NCBI GenBank assembly: GCA_041601535.1
Contig: JBFIHZ010000267.1
Coordinates: 1-6,116 of the forward strand
DNA from: JBFIHZ01 sp041601535
Lineage (GTDB): Bacteria > Pseudomonadota > Gammaproteobacteria > Xanthomonadales > SZUA-36
DNA: 6,116 nt
Direction: 5' to 3'
Each line of letters opens with the position of its first letter. Position 1 is the stretch's first letter. Positions 5,959 through 6,116 of the stretch are shown one piece after another. The notes beneath the pieces were generated by a model. The model had not been told where the DNA came from. It worked only from the letters and a program-made list of their open reading frames with translations, and did no database searches. The position numbers and the translations under genes are program-made.

Positions 5959-6116
5959 GAGGCTGTCTGAGAATGCTGGCCGTCGCGAGAGCCATCTGGC
6001 GGCAGGATAATCCGGTTCACTGCTGATAGAAATCAGTATTAAAAACGTTGTGTAAGCACTGCGTTCGCGGGAAGGACGATGTGTCGGTGGGCCGATGTAT
6101 CTGGGGGCTTGCACGA
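5959..6116. other. Unassigned right-edge sequence
   Basis: No gene or clear terminator can be supported here. A weak five-pair hairpin (CTGAT at 6023-6027 and ATCAG at 6032-6036) is followed by TATTAAAAAC without a T-tract. A purine-rich GGGAAGGA at 6069-6076 closely precedes an ATG at 6079 whose frame stays open for 12 codons to the edge, so a truncated plus-strand gene start is possible but unproven. Confidence 0.3.

Noticed and set aside
5958..5980. GAGGCTGTCTGAGAATG after the last stop codon as an insertion sequence end
   Set aside because: The look is suggestive, but no transposase fragment, matching inverted repeat or target duplication is visible in the window.
5917..6114. 65-codon minus-strand open frame at the right edge
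   Set aside because: It overlaps the end of the real plus-strand gene, has no recognisable motif and lacks a good ribosome binding site.

Overview
The window looks like a chromosomal segment of a moderately GC-rich Gram-negative proteobacterium. A gammaproteobacterium is my best guess, from the protein families and codon use, but no marker gene fixes the taxon. There are five genes or gene parts, one decayed gene, and no recognisable RNA gene, CRISPR array or complete mobile element.

Left half (about 1-3285, all on the minus strand): a molybdenum hydroxylase operon transcribed right to left. Its order is small [2Fe-2S] subunit (3285-2827), Tat-targeted molybdopterin-binding large subunit (2813-624), then an XdhC/CoxI-type cofactor maturation protein (from 526, running off the left edge). 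The two subunits resemble the IorA/IorB (isoquinoline 1-oxidoreductase) branch of the xanthine oxidase superfamily, which also includes periplasmic aldehyde oxidising enzymes. Electrons would pass from the molybdenum site to the two [2Fe-2S] clusters. No FAD subunit and no cytochrome c gene is visible. XdhC would insert or protect the cofactor before export.

Middle (3286-4385): a 209-base divergent intergenic region, then a plus-strand AraC-family regulator with the AraC_N (YqhC-like) sensor domain. Its position makes it the likely regulator of the operon.

Right half (4386-6116): about 500 bases without an intact gene hold a minus-strand relic of an acyl-CoA dehydrogenase. The relic keeps an N-terminal and a C-terminal piece, joined across a large internal deletion and a frameshift. 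Next is a plus-strand gene (4891-5958) for an uncharacterised protein of the type I recall as TIGR04552/TIGR04562. I find in it a spaced set of residues that resembles the (p)ppGpp synthetase (RelA/SpoT) active site, and this is the most interesting observation in the window. The last 158 bases hold nothing I can assign.

The operon and its regulator form one functional unit. The right-hand gene appears independent of it, separated by decayed DNA.
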